The notes beneath the pieces were generated by a model. The model worked only from the letters and a program-made list of their open reading frames with translations, was not told the origin of the DNA and ran no database searches. A stretch of 64,000 nt of DNA from Lepus europaeus (lineage: Eukaryota; Chordata; Mammalia; Lagomorpha; Leporidae): assembly GCF_033115175.1 (NCBI RefSeq), contig NC_084836.1:66964797-67028796 (forward strand), in the 5' to 3' direction. Position 1 is the first letter of the stretch; each line of letters begins with the position of its first letter. The translations under genes and the position numbers were made by a program. This document shows positions 38,277 to 49,080 of the stretch, piece by piece.

Positions 38277-38602
38277 TTTTTATTATTTATTTATTTATTT
38301 ATTTTTGACAGGCGGAGTGGACAGTGAGAGAGAGACAGGAAGGTCTTCCTTTTGCCGTCGGTTCACCCTCCAATGGCCACCACGCTGATCCAAAGCCAAG
38401 AGCCAGGTGCTTCTTCCTGGTCTCCCATGCGGATGCAGGGCCCAAGGACTTGGGCCATCCTCCACTGCACTCCCGGGCCACAGCAGAGAGCTGGACTGGA
38501 AGAGGGGCAACTGGGACAGAATCCAGCGTCCCAACCGGGACTAGAACCTGGTGTGCAGGCACCGCAGGCGGAGGATTAGCCTAGTGAGCCGCGGTGCCGT
38601 GT
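38277..38602 (-). mobile_element. CSINE, young subfamily, inside the L1
   Basis: Starts (TTTA)n 'ttgacaggcggagtggacag', ends 'cctagtgagccgcggtgccg'. L1 sequence resumes with a repeat of 'ctttttaaaaataggtt', also present before 37968, marking the insertion target. Confidence 0.95.
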
Positions 38603-38929
38603 TGCAAACTTTTTAAAAATAGGTTAGTTGTTTTCTTATCATTACATTGTAAAAGGTTTTTGTGTATGGCTATTCTAGATACCAGCTCTTTATTATCAGA
38701 TGTGTATTTTGAAAATATTTACTCCAGCATCTTTTCATATTTTTTAAAAGGGCCTTTTTGGAAAGCAGATGTTTTTAATTTTGATAAAGTCCAAATATAT
38801 CAATTTCATATAGTTTGTGTCTGTGTCCTAAGAAATCTCTGCCTAACCCAAAATTGCAAAGATTTTCTTTTAGAATATTTATAGTTCTACGCTTCTGTTT
38901 AGGTCTGTCATCCATTGCAACATAACTTT

Positions 38930-39217
38930 TTAAAAAAGTTTATTTATTTGAAAGAGAGAGACTCCCATCCACCCTCAAATACCTGCAATAGCTAGGGCTG
39001 GACCAGGCCAAAGCCAGGAGCCAGGAGCTCTAACCAGGTCTCCCACATGGGCTGCAGAGACTCGAGCACTCATGAGCCATCGCCTGCTGCCTCCCAGGGT
39101 GCATATTAGCAGGAAGTGGATGGGAGTGAAGGGGGGACTCAATCCCAGGCATTCCACTACTGGGATGCCAGCCCACCAAGCAGTGGCTTAACCAGCTGCA
39201 CCACAACACCCGCCCCT
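38930..39217 (-). mobile_element. CSINE, older, inside the L1
   Basis: From 'aaaaaagtttatttatttgaaag' to 'caccacaacacccgcccc'. Confidence 0.9.
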
Positions 39218-39436
39218 CAGCATAGCCTTTTTATCTGGTACAAAGTAGGAATTAAAGTTCTTTTTTTTTTTTTCCTTTTTGCATATAGCTGTCTAAATGT
39301 TTCCCTATGACAGTTTTGAATATTTTTCTCCATTGAATTAACTTGACACTTTTCTTGAAATTCAATTGACCATATACAGTTAGGCTGGTGCCTGAATCGT
39401 TTATTCTCTTCCATTGATATGTTTATCCTTTTTTAA

Positions 39437-39762
39437 TAATTAAGATTTTTTTTTGACAGGCAGAATTAGACAGTGAGAGAGAGAAAGAAAGGTCTTCCTC
39501 CCATTGGTTCACCCCCCAAATGGCCACTACGGCCGGCACTGTGACGATCCAAAGCCAGCAGCCAGGTGCTTCCTCCTGGTCTCCCATGCAGGTGCAGAGC
39601 CCAAGCACTTGGGCCATCCTCCACTGCCTTCCCTGGCCTCAGCAGAGAGCTGGACTGGAAGAGGAGCAACCAGGACAGAATCCAGCGTCCCAACTGGGAC
39701 TAGAACCCGGGGTGCCGGCGCTGCAGGCGGAGGATTAGCCAAGTGAGCCACAGCACCAGCCA
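39437..39762 (-). mobile_element. CSINE
   Basis: Starts 'aagattttttttgacaggcag', ends 'gccacagcaccagcc'. 'aataatt' flanks both sides. Confidence 0.95.
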
Positions 39763-39769
39763 AATAATT

Positions 39770-40082
39770 AAATTTTTTAATTTACTTTCATTTTATTAGA
39801 AGGAGAGACAGAGACAGAGCAAGATCTTCCCTCTGCTGGTTCACTCTCCAAATTCTACAACAGCCAAAGCTGGGCCAGGCTCAAGATGGGAGCCACAAAC
39901 TCCATGTAGGTCTCCCACTTGGGTGGCAAGGACTCAAGATCTTAAGCCATCACCTGATGTCTCCAGGTGTGTGTTAGCAGGAAGCTGGATGAGGAGCAGA
40001 GGCAGTACTTGAAGCTAAGTACTCCAATGTGGAATGTGGGTTTCCCAAAACACATCTTAACCACTGTGCCAAACAGCTGCCT
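39770..40082 (-). mobile_element. CSINE, old
   Basis: Diverged reverse copy: 'ccctctgctggttcactctcc', 'gctgggccaggctcaag', 'aaccactgtgcc'. Confidence 0.85.
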
Positions 40083-40119
40083 TGGGGTTTGTCCTGACCC
40101 CAACACCACTGTCTCATGA

Positions 40120-40405
40120 CTGCAAGTTTATGGTAAATCCTGACATCTGGCAGCACAAGGCCTCCAACTTGGAGTCCTTCTTGTCATTCAAAACTCACTT
40201 CAATGTTTCCCCTCTGAAAAGACTTCTCTCGCAATTTGCTTTAGAAGACACACACCCCATGCACTCACTGGACACTCTGCTGCGGTACCCTATTTGGTGC
40301 TGCCATTACTACAAGGAAAGCCCCACCCTTGTCTGCCATGTTTCTTGCTGTATCCCCAGCATTCAGAACAGCACCTGGCAGAATGTAAGTACTTCATAGA
40401 GATGT
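40120..40405 (+). mobile_element. LINE-2 3' end
   Basis: L2 tail phrases: 'cattcaaaactcacttcaatg', 'gtatccccagcattcagaacagcacctggcagaatgtaag'. Confidence 0.7.
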
Positions 40406-40552
40406 ATGCAGTAGAGGAACCCAGACCTTTGCATACGTGGTTTCTTCCAGCTTCCAAATCTCAGACTTACCTATTAAAGCAGATCAATCACAGCCTAATG
40501 GTTCCGACTCCCTCTAGTTTCTTGTGTCTTCCTCCATGTGGCTGTACATATA

Positions 40553-40680
40553 AGGGCTTTTCAAAAAGTTCGTGGAAAGTGTGTATTAGGAAGAAACTAC
40601 ACATAGATTTCAATTGTGTTGCAGCACATCTTTTAACCTCACTTCTCCATAAACTTTTTGAAGCACCATTGTATAATTTT
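40553..40680 (+). mobile_element. Short inverted-repeat DNA element (mariner-like MITE), copy 1
   Basis: Left end 'cttttcaaaaagttcgtggaa' and right end 'cataaactttttgaagcacc' are imperfect inverted repeats about 120 bp apart, with TA at both edges. A second related sequence lies at 47036-47150. Family name unknown to me. Confidence 0.6.
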
Positions 40681-40815
40681 TTAAAGCACCCCCATCTGTA
40701 AATCTGAAATCTGAAATGCTCCAAACTCTGAAACTTTGTGATTACCAACATGAGGCCACAAGTGGAAAATTCCATGCCTGACCTCATGGAATGGGTTGCA
40801 GTCAAAACACAGGCA

Positions 40816-41126
40816 CTGGGGCAATGTTGTGGTACAGCAGATCAAGCCACTGCTTGGGAAGTCTGCATCCATCTCCTCCACTTCCGATCCAGCTCCCTGC
40901 TAATGCTTCTGGGAAAGCAGTGGATGATGGCCCAAGTGCTTGGGCCCCAGCCACCCTGATTCCTGGCTTCGGGCTGGCCCAGCCCTGGCTGTTGTGGGCA
41001 CTTTGAGAGTGAGCCAACAGATGGAAGTCTCTCTCCCCTCCCTCGTCTCTCTCTCTGTGGTGTGTGTGTGTGTCATTTGCCTCTCTCTCTCTCTCTCTCT
41101 CTCTCACTGTGCCTTTCAAATAATTT
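40816..41126 (+). mobile_element. CSINE
   Basis: From 'tggggcaatgttgtggtacagc' to 'gcctttcaaataatt'. The linker contains GTGTGT and (CT)n. Confidence 0.9.
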
Positions 41127-41455
41127 TTTAAAAATTATTTGTTTATTTGACAGGTAGAATTATAGGCAGTGAGAGAGAGAGAGACAGAGAGAAAGGTCTT
41201 CCTTCTGTTGGTTCACCCCCAAATGGCCGCTAAGGCCGGCGCTGCACCAATCCGAAGCCAGCAGCCAGGTGCTTCTTTCTGGTCTCCCATGTGGATGCAG
41301 GGGCTCAAGCACTTGGGCCATCCTCCACTGCCTTCCTGGGCCACAGCAGAGAGCTGGACTGGAAAAGGAGCAACCAGGACTAGAACCCGGCGCCCACATG
41401 GGATGCTGGCGCCACAGGCAGAGGATTAACCAAGTGAGCCACGGCGCCAGCCCAA
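41127..41455 (-). mobile_element. CSINE, tail-to-tail with the previous copy
   Basis: 'attatttgtttatttgacagg' to 'gccacggcgccagccc'. Confidence 0.95.
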
Positions 41456-41527
41456 ATAAAAAAATTTAAAACACACACAAATACACACAAACAAGAACAT
41501 TTCAAATATTATATAAAATTACCTTCA

Positions 41528-41875
41528 GGGGCCAGTGCTATAGCACAGAGGGTTAAGCCCCAGCCTATAGCACCGGTACCCCATATGTGTGCCGGTTCAA
41601 GTCCAGGCTGCTCCACTTTGGATCCAGCTCCCTGCTAATACACTTGGGAAAGCAGTGGAGGATGGCCCAAGTCCTTGGGCCCCTGCACCCACATAGAGGA
41701 GACCAGGAAGAAGCTTCAGGCTTCTGGCTTTGGCCTGGCCCAGCGCCAGCTGTTGTGGCCATTTTGGGAGTGAACCAGCAGATGGAATCTCTCTCTCTCT
41801 CTCTCTCTCTCTGTCTTTCCTTCTCTCTGTGTATAACTCTGCCTTTCAAATAAATAAATAAATCTTTATAAAAAA
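41528..41875 (+). mobile_element. CSINE
   Basis: From 'ggggccagtgctatagcacagagg' to 'caaataaataaataaatctttat'. Confidence 0.95.
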
Positions 41876-41879
41876 GTTA

Positions 41880-41985
41880 CTTCGGTGGGAGGGAGGTAGG
41901 GTGGGAAGAATCACTATGTTCCTAAATTTCTATATATGAAATGCATGAAGTTTGTATTCCTTAAATAAAGTTTCAAAAAAATCAT
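41880..41985 (+). mobile_element. LINE-1 3' end, lagomorph-type
   Basis: 'gggtgggaagaatcactatgttcctaaat', 'tatatgaaatgcatgaagtttgtattcctt', 'aaataaagtttc(A)n' is the terminal 3' UTR of rabbit L1 as I remember it. A 5'-truncated insertion of about 100 bp. Confidence 0.7.
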
Positions 41986-42154
41986 CTTCACACTGTGTGA
42001 TTAAGGTGTACATGAAACATAAAAGAACTTCAGGCTTAAATTAGGTTCTACCCTCAAGATATCTTATTACGTATATGAAAAAATATTCCCAGATCCCAAA
42101 ACATTTGAAATCCAAAGCATTTCTGGTTCCAAGCATTTCAGGTAAGGGATACTC

Positions 42155-42312
42155 AATCCCCTTATTATATAATATAATATTATATATTATATATATTATA
42201 TAATATAATAATAATCCCCTTATTATACAAATGTATATTTATATTATACATTATATTATACAAATGTATATTATATTATATAATATAATAATAATCCCCT
42301 TATTATACATAT
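42155..42312. repeat. AT-rich palindromic minisatellite
   Basis: TATAATATA stretches separated by three copies of an 'atccccttattata' unit (starting about 42156, 42213 and 42293). Each AT block is nearly self-complementary and could extrude a cruciform. Confidence 0.85.
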
Positions 42313-42504
42313 GTCTGTTTTAGCCACAGAATTGTAAGCACTGATGACATAGTAGCCACTCAATATATTTTAAAATGGGGGAATGGATGAAGTAATGGGC
42401 TCCATATGGATTATCTTATAGATTAGCATTTTGTAAGATGAGCAACTAAAAAAAAGACCTTAACAAAATATCTTGGAGAATCACTCTTAATATTGAATGT
42501 AAAG

Positions 42505-42780
42505 GGGCCAGCACTGTGGCATAGTGGGTGAGGCTGCCGGATGCAGTGCTGGCATCCCTTATGGACACTGGTTCAAGTCTCAGCTGCTCCACTTCCAGTC
42601 CAGCTCCCTGTACCCATGTGGGAGACCCAAATAGGCTCCTGGCTCCTGGCTTCTGATCAACTCAGTTCTGGCCTTTTGGGGAATGAACCAGTGGATAGAA
42701 GACCTTTCTTTCTCTCTCTTTGCCTCTGCCTCTCTATAACTCTGCCTTTCAAATAAATAAATAAATCTTTAAAAAAAAAT
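42505..42780 (+). mobile_element. CSINE with internal deletion
   Basis: Head present ('ggggccagcactgtggcatagtggg'). The middle block normally reading 'gatggcccaagt' is missing, giving a 275-bp copy. Confidence 0.95.
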
Positions 42781-42917
42781 AGGTGTTTTAGGTTTAAAAA
42801 TATATACCTAATGTAAGTAATAACTAACATTTGCAAAATATTTACTTTGTATCAGATGGAAAGACCCAGACTGAGTGGGACCTGAAGTTTATACAATTTG
42901 GGGGGGAAGGTTCTCTT

Positions 42918-43227
42918 TTTTAAAATTAATTATTTATTTGAAAGGTAGAGTTACAGAGAGAGGGGGAAGACAGAGAGAGAGCAGTCTTCCATCTGCTGGT
43001 TCACTTCCCAAATGGCCACAGTGGATGGAGCTGGGCCAATCCAAAGCCAGGAGCCAGGAGCTTCTTCTGGGTCTCCCACATTGGTTCCGGGGCCCAAGGA
43101 CTTCAGCCATCTTCCACTGCTTTCCCAGGCCATAGCAGAGAGCTGGATCAGAGGTGGAGCATCGCCCATATGGGATGCCAGCGCCGTGGGTGGTAGCTTT
43201 ATCTACTACACCATAGTGCCGCCCCCC
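42918..43227 (-). mobile_element. CSINE
   Basis: 'aaaattaattatttatttgaaagg' to 'taccatagtgccgccccc'. Confidence 0.95.
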
Positions 43228-43344
43228 TGGGGAGGAGGGAGGCCTCTTTAAGAAAAAGAATGAAAAATGACAAAGTTAAGTTTAAAGCCTTGGATTTGTG
43301 CAAATGAGAGTCCATGACACCAAAGTGCCCTTAGGTTTAAAGAA

Positions 43345-43545
43345 AATCCATCTTGAGTGTCAGGTACTTTTCTAAGGATATATTCTAGACAACTCTGTGA
43401 AGTAGAATTCCCATTTTACAGATGAAAAGGTTGAGGCACAAAGAGGCTAAGCAACTTTGGGAAGGTCCTGCTGTTACTATGTAGGAAAGGGAGGACTGGG
43501 ACCTGGGACCTCTGGCTTCAGAATCTATGCTCAAGCATGGGTTTG
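43345..43545 (-). repeat. MIR
   Basis: Reverse MIR with a clear core: 'acaactctgtgaagtagaattcccattttacag', 'aggttgaggcacaaagaggc', 'agcaactttgggaaggtcc'. Confidence 0.85.
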
Positions 43546-44026
43546 AGTCTCCCTGAACCTGCTGTAATATCAGGCATCCAGCACAGGCCCGGGCCTGGCA
43601 CATCCCATCCAAGACACCTCTCACATCTCTAACCTGATGTGATACAGCAAAAGCTGCAGGGCATAGCTCTCCATAAGTACCCACAGCAAATTCTCTGCTA
43701 GATACCTGCACGTCTTCAGAGATAGTCCGAGGTGAAAAACTAAGAGTCTTGGATAGCTCTCTTGGATGCGGCTATTCTGCAATTCTTTTCTAAATTCCAT
43801 TCTCCATTAAATGTGTTTGGCTAATAACCTCCGCCACGGTTCCTTTTGGTGAAGCCATATGGCCATTAGACATGTTGTCATGGACACAGATGAGCCACAC
43901 CTGGTCTAATCAGGAAACCTAATTTCCTTTCTGTCTTAGTACAAGAGTAGGTAACAGTGCTCTTAGGATGGACAATCAGCAATCAAAATGACTGGAGGCT
44001 TCATCTTGGTTAAAGACTAATCATGA

Positions 44027-44117
44027 AGGCCAGTGCTGTGGTGTAGTGGGTAAAGCCGCCACCTGCAGCACCGGCATCCCATATGGGAGCTGGTTCGAGT
44101 CCCAGCTGCTCCACTCC
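44027..44117 (+). mobile_element. CSINE head fragment, 3'-truncated
   Basis: Only the tRNA-related head ('ggccagtgctgtggtgtagtgggtaaagcc', 'ctggttcgagtcccagctgctccac') is present. 3' truncation is unusual for target-primed insertion and suggests a deletion. Confidence 0.9.
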
Positions 44118-44165
44118 ACGCCCTCCTTCCCTTCCTCCTTTCCTTCCTTGGTGAATAACTCAGTC

Positions 44166-44505
44166 TAGGGGTCAGCATCGTGGCGCAGTAGGTTAGACCA
44201 CGGCTTCTGATGCCCAAATCCCATATCCTGGTACCGGTTCCAGTCGCAGCGGCTCGGTTTCCAGTCCAGCTTCCTGCTAATGGCATGAGAAGGCAGTGGA
44301 AGATGGCCCGTGTCACCCATCAGGAAGACCCGAATGGAGCTCCTGGCTCCTGGCTTCAGCCTGGCCCAGATCTGGCTTCTGCAGCCTTTTGTGGAGTGAA
44401 CCAGTGGATGGAAGATCTCTCTCCCTGTCTCTGTGATCCTGCCTTTCAAATAAATAAATATTAAAATAAATAAATAAATGAATAAAAATCTTTGAAAAAA
44501 ACAAA
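44166..44505 (+). mobile_element. CSINE
   Basis: 'aggggtcagcatcgtggcgcagtagg' to a long (AAAT)n tail, 44450-44490. Confidence 0.95.
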
Positions 44506-44529
44506 AAGAGGAAGAGGAACAGAGACATG

Positions 44530-45435
44530 ACAAAGCATACAGCAGCCAGCTTCAAAGGGCTCCCACTGGGCAAATCTGGGACAATTTGAACATAAAACTA
44601 ATGACAGTAAAAGATTAAGACCCACTAAATAAAACAAGAACCCATGAGTCATCCTGATAGGAATAAATAACGAATTGGAAGAAGAAAAGAGCCTTTTCTT
44701 CCTCTAAACTGACAAGAAACTAATGTAGGAAGAAAAATGGAATTAAAATATATCGTTTAGTAACCATGACAGTAATAATTAAGCCACAAAACATCAACAA
44801 ATATTAAACCTAGCGGTTGGAAACGTGATGAGGATGTTCCACAGTCGCAAAATACCTTCCCACAAAATACTCATCACAGGGGGACAAAAACTAACTTCAG
44901 AGTGGAGAAACCTGGCAGACATTTCCGCAAGCCAGGGTTCAAAGCAAACACTACCAGGCCTGCGGCAAATCAGAACAGACAGAACACACTCAGAACACCC
45001 GTTCTGTTGTGACTCCCGACAAAAGTGCACAACCCGGACCAAATCATGGGGAGACAGCTGACACACGCCCCTGCGGGGCATCCAAAACTGAGCTGCAATC
45101 TTTAAAAGCACCAAGGTCACAAACATCAAAGAAAGGCCAAGAAGCTTCCATATGGAAGGAGACTAAAGTGACAGGACAGCCCAGTGTAACATGGATTCTG
45201 GCATGGTTCTTTTTGCTCTAAAGGATATTTTGGGAACAACTGGCAAAACTTCAATGGGGTCCATAGGTGATATGGTGGTAAACATATCTAATATTAATTT
45301 CCAGGGTTCTGATGGCTTTACTGAGTTACCTAGGAGAATGTCCTACTTTGGTACACAAGAGCATTCAGAGCTAATAAGGCATCAAGTTATCAACTTACAA
45401 ACAATTCCGGGGGAAAAGTTATTCCTACTATTTTT
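44530..45435 (+). repeat. Probable ancient LINE-1 3' region
   Basis: Phrases such as 'actgggcaaatctgggacaatttga', 'gatattttgggaacaactggcaaaac', 'caatggggtccatagg' and 'gagaatgtcctactttgg' resemble old L1M 3' ends. Divergence is high and the assignment tentative. Confidence 0.45.
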
Positions 45436-45439
45436 TTTA

Positions 45440-45456
45440 AAAGATTTATTTTTTTG

Positions 45457-45489
<33 letters not shown>

Positions 45490-45758
45490 ATTTGCCATCT
45501 GCCGGTTCATTCTTCAAATGGCCACAAGAGCCAGGGCTGAGCCAGGCTGAAGCTGTGAGTCAGGAGCCAAGAACCCCAGCCCTGTCTCCCACACAGGCGG
45601 CAGCGGCCCAAGCCCTTGCACCGTCTTTTGCTGCCTTCCCAGCACATTAGCAGGGAGCTGTTCGAGAAGCAGAGCAGTTGGGGCTCAAATTGGCACTCTG
45701 ATACGGGAGCAAGCTCAGTGTAACTGGCTGTGCTGCAGTGCCAGCCCCTATTCACACT
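45440..45758 (-). mobile_element. CSINE
   Basis: 'aaaagatttatttttttgaaaggc' with (GA)n, ending 'gctgcagtgccagcccc'. Confidence 0.95.
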
Positions 45759-45980
45759 ATCCTTGCATCTTTTCTTTATCTTTGGCATGAATTAAAAATA
45801 GAAAACGCAAATCATTTGAAACATAGAAAAGCACAGATAATAAGGTAATAGATACCTAGGCATCTCCTTACTAAGATTAAAAATTAGTAACACTTTGGCC
45901 ATATCTGTTTCATATCAAGCTTGGGCTCTGTGTCCCTCTTTCACTTCTATTTCTGGTTTCTTCAATAAATGAAATGCTGG

Positions 45981-46215
45981 AGGCCGGTTCGAGTCCCAGC
46001 TGCTTCACTTCTGATGCAGCTCCCTGCTAATGTGCCTGGGGAAAGCAGTGGAAGATGGCCCAAATGATTGGGCCCCTACCTCCCATGTGGGAGACCTGGA
46101 TGAAGCTCCTGGCTCCTGGCTTTGGCCTGACCCAACCTTGGCTGTTGTAGCCATCTGGGGAGTGAACTAGTGGATGGAAGATTTCTAACTCTTTCAAATA
46201 AATAAATAAATAAAT
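45981..46215 (+). mobile_element. CSINE, 5'-truncated
   Basis: Starts at 'aggccggttcgagtcccagctgc' without the head, and ends in (AAAT)n. Confidence 0.9.
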
Positions 46216-46506
46216 TTTTTATTTGAAAGACAGTTACAGAGAGACGTGGAGCTAGAGGGAGAGGTCTTTCATCTGCTGGTTCATTCCCCAAATGGCTGCA
46301 ACAACCAGAGCTGAGCTGATCCAAAGCCAGGAGCCAGGAGCTTCTTCTGGGTCTCCTCCATGGGTGCAGGGGCCCAAGGACTTGGGTCATCTTCTACTGC
46401 TTTTCCAGGCCATAGCAGAGAGCTGGATCAGAAGAGGAGCAGCCATATGGGATGCCGGTGTTACAGGCCAGGGCTTTTTAACCCACTGTGCCACAGCACC
46501 GGGTCC
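46216..46506 (-). mobile_element. CSINE, tail-to-tail with the previous copy
   Basis: 'ttttatttgaaagacagttac' to 'ccacagcaccgggtcc'. Confidence 0.95.
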
Positions 46507-46544
46507 TAAATAAATCTTTAAAAAATTAAGTAAAACTATAAGAA

Positions 46545-46875
46545 GGGGCCAGCACTGTGGCGTAATGGGTAAAGCCGCTGCCTGCAGTGCCAGCATCCCA
46601 TTTGAGTGCTGGTTTGAGTCCCGGCTGCTCCACTTCTGATCCAGCTCTCTGCTATGGCCTGGGAAGGTAGAAATGGCCCAAGTCCTTGGGACCCTGCACC
46701 TGCGTGGGAGACCTGGAAGAAAGTCCTGGCTCCTGGCTTAGGATTGGCACAGCTCTGGCTGTTGCGGCCATTTGGGGAGTGAACCAGCGGATGGAAGACC
46801 TCTTTCTGCCTCTCCTTCTCTCTCTGTGTAACTCTGACTTTCAAGTAAATCAATAAATCTTTAAAAAAAAAAAAC
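46545..46875 (+). mobile_element. CSINE
   Basis: 'ggggccagcactgtggcgtaatggg' to (A)n. 'aaaactataagaa' flanks both ends. Confidence 0.95.
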
Positions 46876-47035
46876 TATAAGAAAAAATACCTTTTCTTAA
46901 CGTTGGGTTTGGCAAAGAGTTCTCAAATACAACACAAAAATCACAAACTATTTCCCTCTTTCTCCTTATATACACAGGTACAGATGTGTGTGTACATATA
47001 TGATATACATATATAAGATTATATAACATGTGTAT

Positions 47036-47150
47036 GCTTCAAAAAGTTCATGGAAAATGGGTATTATGAACAAAAACCTATGCATGGACTTAAAAATATT
47101 TTTGCATCAAAATAAGCTCATTTTTTATTCCAAACCTTTTGAAGTAGGCT
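47036..47150 (+). mobile_element. Short inverted-repeat DNA element (mariner-like MITE), copy 2
   Basis: 'cttcaaaaagttcatggaaaatgg' at the left and 'ccaaaccttttgaagtaggc' at the right. Same family as 40553-40680. Confidence 0.6.
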
Positions 47151-47157
47151 TGTGTGT

Positions 47158-47645
47158 GTGTCACAAATTTGTTATAAGGAATTGGCTCACACAGTTATGA
47201 AGGCTGAGACATCCCACCACCTGCCATGCACAAGCTGGAGACCCAGAAGAGCTGGTGATGTAATTCCTGTAAAGACCAAACACCTAAGAACCGTGAGCAT
47301 CAATGGCAGACATTGCAGCAGCGCAATGGTCTGGAGAACCAGGTAAGCAGATGGTGCAAGTTCAGGTCTCAGCATGAAAGAAGACTATCCCAGCTGGAAA
47401 TCAGGCGGAGTGAATTCCCCCTCACCCTACCTTTTGTTCTACTCAGATCTCCAGTGGATTGGATAAGACCCACCCACTGGGGACAGCTACCAGCCTCTCT
47501 CCCTCTACCCATTCAAATGGCAATCTCATCCAGAAATACCAACACACCCAGGATAATGTTTAACCAAATATCTGGACACTTCCTGTCCCAATCAGGGTGG
47601 ACACAGAAAATTAACCACTCTTGTCAACTTGGCACTCATACCCAT
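47158..47645 (-). mobile_element. Old LTR-like repeat, copy 1
   Basis: Contains 'ggaattggctcacacagttatgaaggctgag', 'caagctggagacccagaagagctgg', 'tggattggataagacccacccac', 'caaatggcaatctcatccagaaatacc', 'aaaattaaccactcttgtcaac': a familiar ancient mammalian repeat, probably a retroviral LTR. Non-coding. A second copy faces it at 48585-49040. Confidence 0.6.
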
Positions 47646-48062
47646 GGTGAGTGGTACCACTCCCACTTCTACTCCTTTGTTTCAGGACCCATGGATACTG
47701 GCTATGGAAGAAACAGCACCATATACTGGACATAAATTCAGCACACATAGGCTTTTGAAGAATCTTGTTCCAGCCCTTCAAGGTACTGCCAACTAGCTGG
47801 AACTACAGCAAGTCCCCAAAAGGTCTTTCCACCACTCTGCCACAGGATGGTAGGGAACACGGCAAGACTAGCAAATCCTATGAGTGTAGACCTCTTTTGC
47901 TGTAATCTGAGTTCCCTGATCAAAAGCAATGCTGGTGGGATACCAGGATGGTAATGAAGTCATTCTATAATTCCATAGATAGTTTAGGCACAAGCATTGC
48001 ATGCAGGGAAGGCAAACCTGAACCTACAGAAAATGTCTATTCCAGTAAGAATAAAATACTGG
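47646..48062. other. Sequence between two facing LTR-like repeats
   Basis: No frame or motif recognised. It may be leftover internal sequence of an old endogenous retroviral element, but I see no retroviral domain. Confidence 0.3.
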
Positions 48063-48386
48063 GGGTTAGTGCTGTAGCACAGAGAGTTAAACAATAGCCT
48101 GTGATGCTGGCATCCCATATAAGAGCATCGGTTCAAATCCTGGCTGCTCTGCTTCTGATCTAGCTTCCTGCTAATCTGTCTGGGAAAACAGCAGAAGACA
48201 GACCAAGTACCTTGGCCCTGTCACCCATGTGGGAGACCAGGATGGAGTTCCTGGCTCCAGGTCCACACTTGGCTGTTATGGCCATTCAGGATATGAGCCA
48301 GTGAATGGAAGATCTCTCTCTTCCTCTCCCTCTTTCCCTGTCAGTCTGCCTTTCAAATCAATCAATCAATCAATCAATCTTTAAAA
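48063..48386 (+). mobile_element. CSINE with (ATCA)n tail
   Basis: 'ggttagtgctgtagcacagag' to (ATCA)n. The usual AAAT repeat in the tail has become AATC units. Confidence 0.95.
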
Positions 48387-48584
48387 GAATGAAAACCCTG
48401 CTTGTTCTATGAGGAAGTGGACCAATGTAATTAGTCCGCTACCAGGTAGCTAACTGATCACCCTAAGGAACTGGTCACCTTGGGGACTTAGAGCTAGTCT
48501 CTGTTGCTGGCACACTGAGCACACAGTGGTGGTGGCAGCAGGTTGCCTTGGTGCCTAAGCATCTATGTTTAACAGCCCATATGT

Positions 48585-49040
48585 GAGTGTTAAATTTAGG
48601 TGACGACTGAGGGATGACTAGAGAATTGTTATACTTCTGGGTGTCTGTGAGGGTATTTTGAGAGCAGATTGGCATGTGGGTCAGTAAACTGATTAGGGGA
48701 GATCCACCCTCGGTGTGACTGTATACAATCCAATCAGCTACGGGGTTCAGATGGAACAGCAAAGTGGAAGCAGAGGAAAATTCTCTCTAGTTCTTCCCCC
48801 AGGTGGGGTGCATTTTTCTCCTGCTGCTGCCCTTGAACAACATCAGACTCCATGTTCGTTGGCCCTTGGACTCTTGTCCCAGCACCAGCCACCCTGCAGG
48901 GGCTCTGAGGCCTTGAACGTCAGACTGGGGTGCACATCATCAGCCTCCCTGGTTCTCAGGTTTCCTCTGCCTGCTTTTCTGGCTCTCCAGCTTACAGAAA
49001 GCTGTTGTGGGACTCTTCAGTCTCTGTGATCTCTTGTCCT
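48585..49040 (+). mobile_element. Old LTR-like repeat, copy 2
   Basis: 'ctgggtgtctgtgagggtattttgag', 'agattggcatgtgggtcagtaaactg', 'gatccaccctcggtg' and 'gactcttcagtctctgtgatc' are the sense-strand counterparts of blocks in 47158-47645. More diverged. Non-coding. Confidence 0.55.
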
Positions 49041-49080
49041 AGGGCTTTCTGCTTACACAAATCAGGTAAGAACTTAGTAG

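Larger units (their letters stand above)
37181..39435 (-). mobile_element. LINE-1 (ancient L1M), ORF2 end and 3' region, with SINE insertions
   Basis: On the minus strand this reads as L1. Plus-strand phrases are the known complement: 'gtgtccagtttggggccattacaataaagc', 'aacatctaggaatgggatttctggg', 'gccaagctgttttccgaagg', 'ttttaattttgataaagtccaa', 'aatttgcttctcgccaggttgaacaatacttagcat', 'ttgaaattcaattgaccata'. Three CSINEs interrupt it. Many stops; no intact reading frame. Confidence 0.85.
40685..42157 (-). mobile_element. Non-autonomous DNA transposon remnant, split by later insertions
   Basis: Left end 'aaatctgaaatctgaaatgctccaaa' (about 40697) and right end 'gcatttcaggtaagggatactcaa' (about 42131-42154) are the two ends of a familiar old mammalian DNA transposon. 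Inner pieces at 40685-40815 and 41986-42157 read in order. Two CSINEs, a third + CSINE and an L1 3' end lie between. Family name not asserted. Confidence 0.6.
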
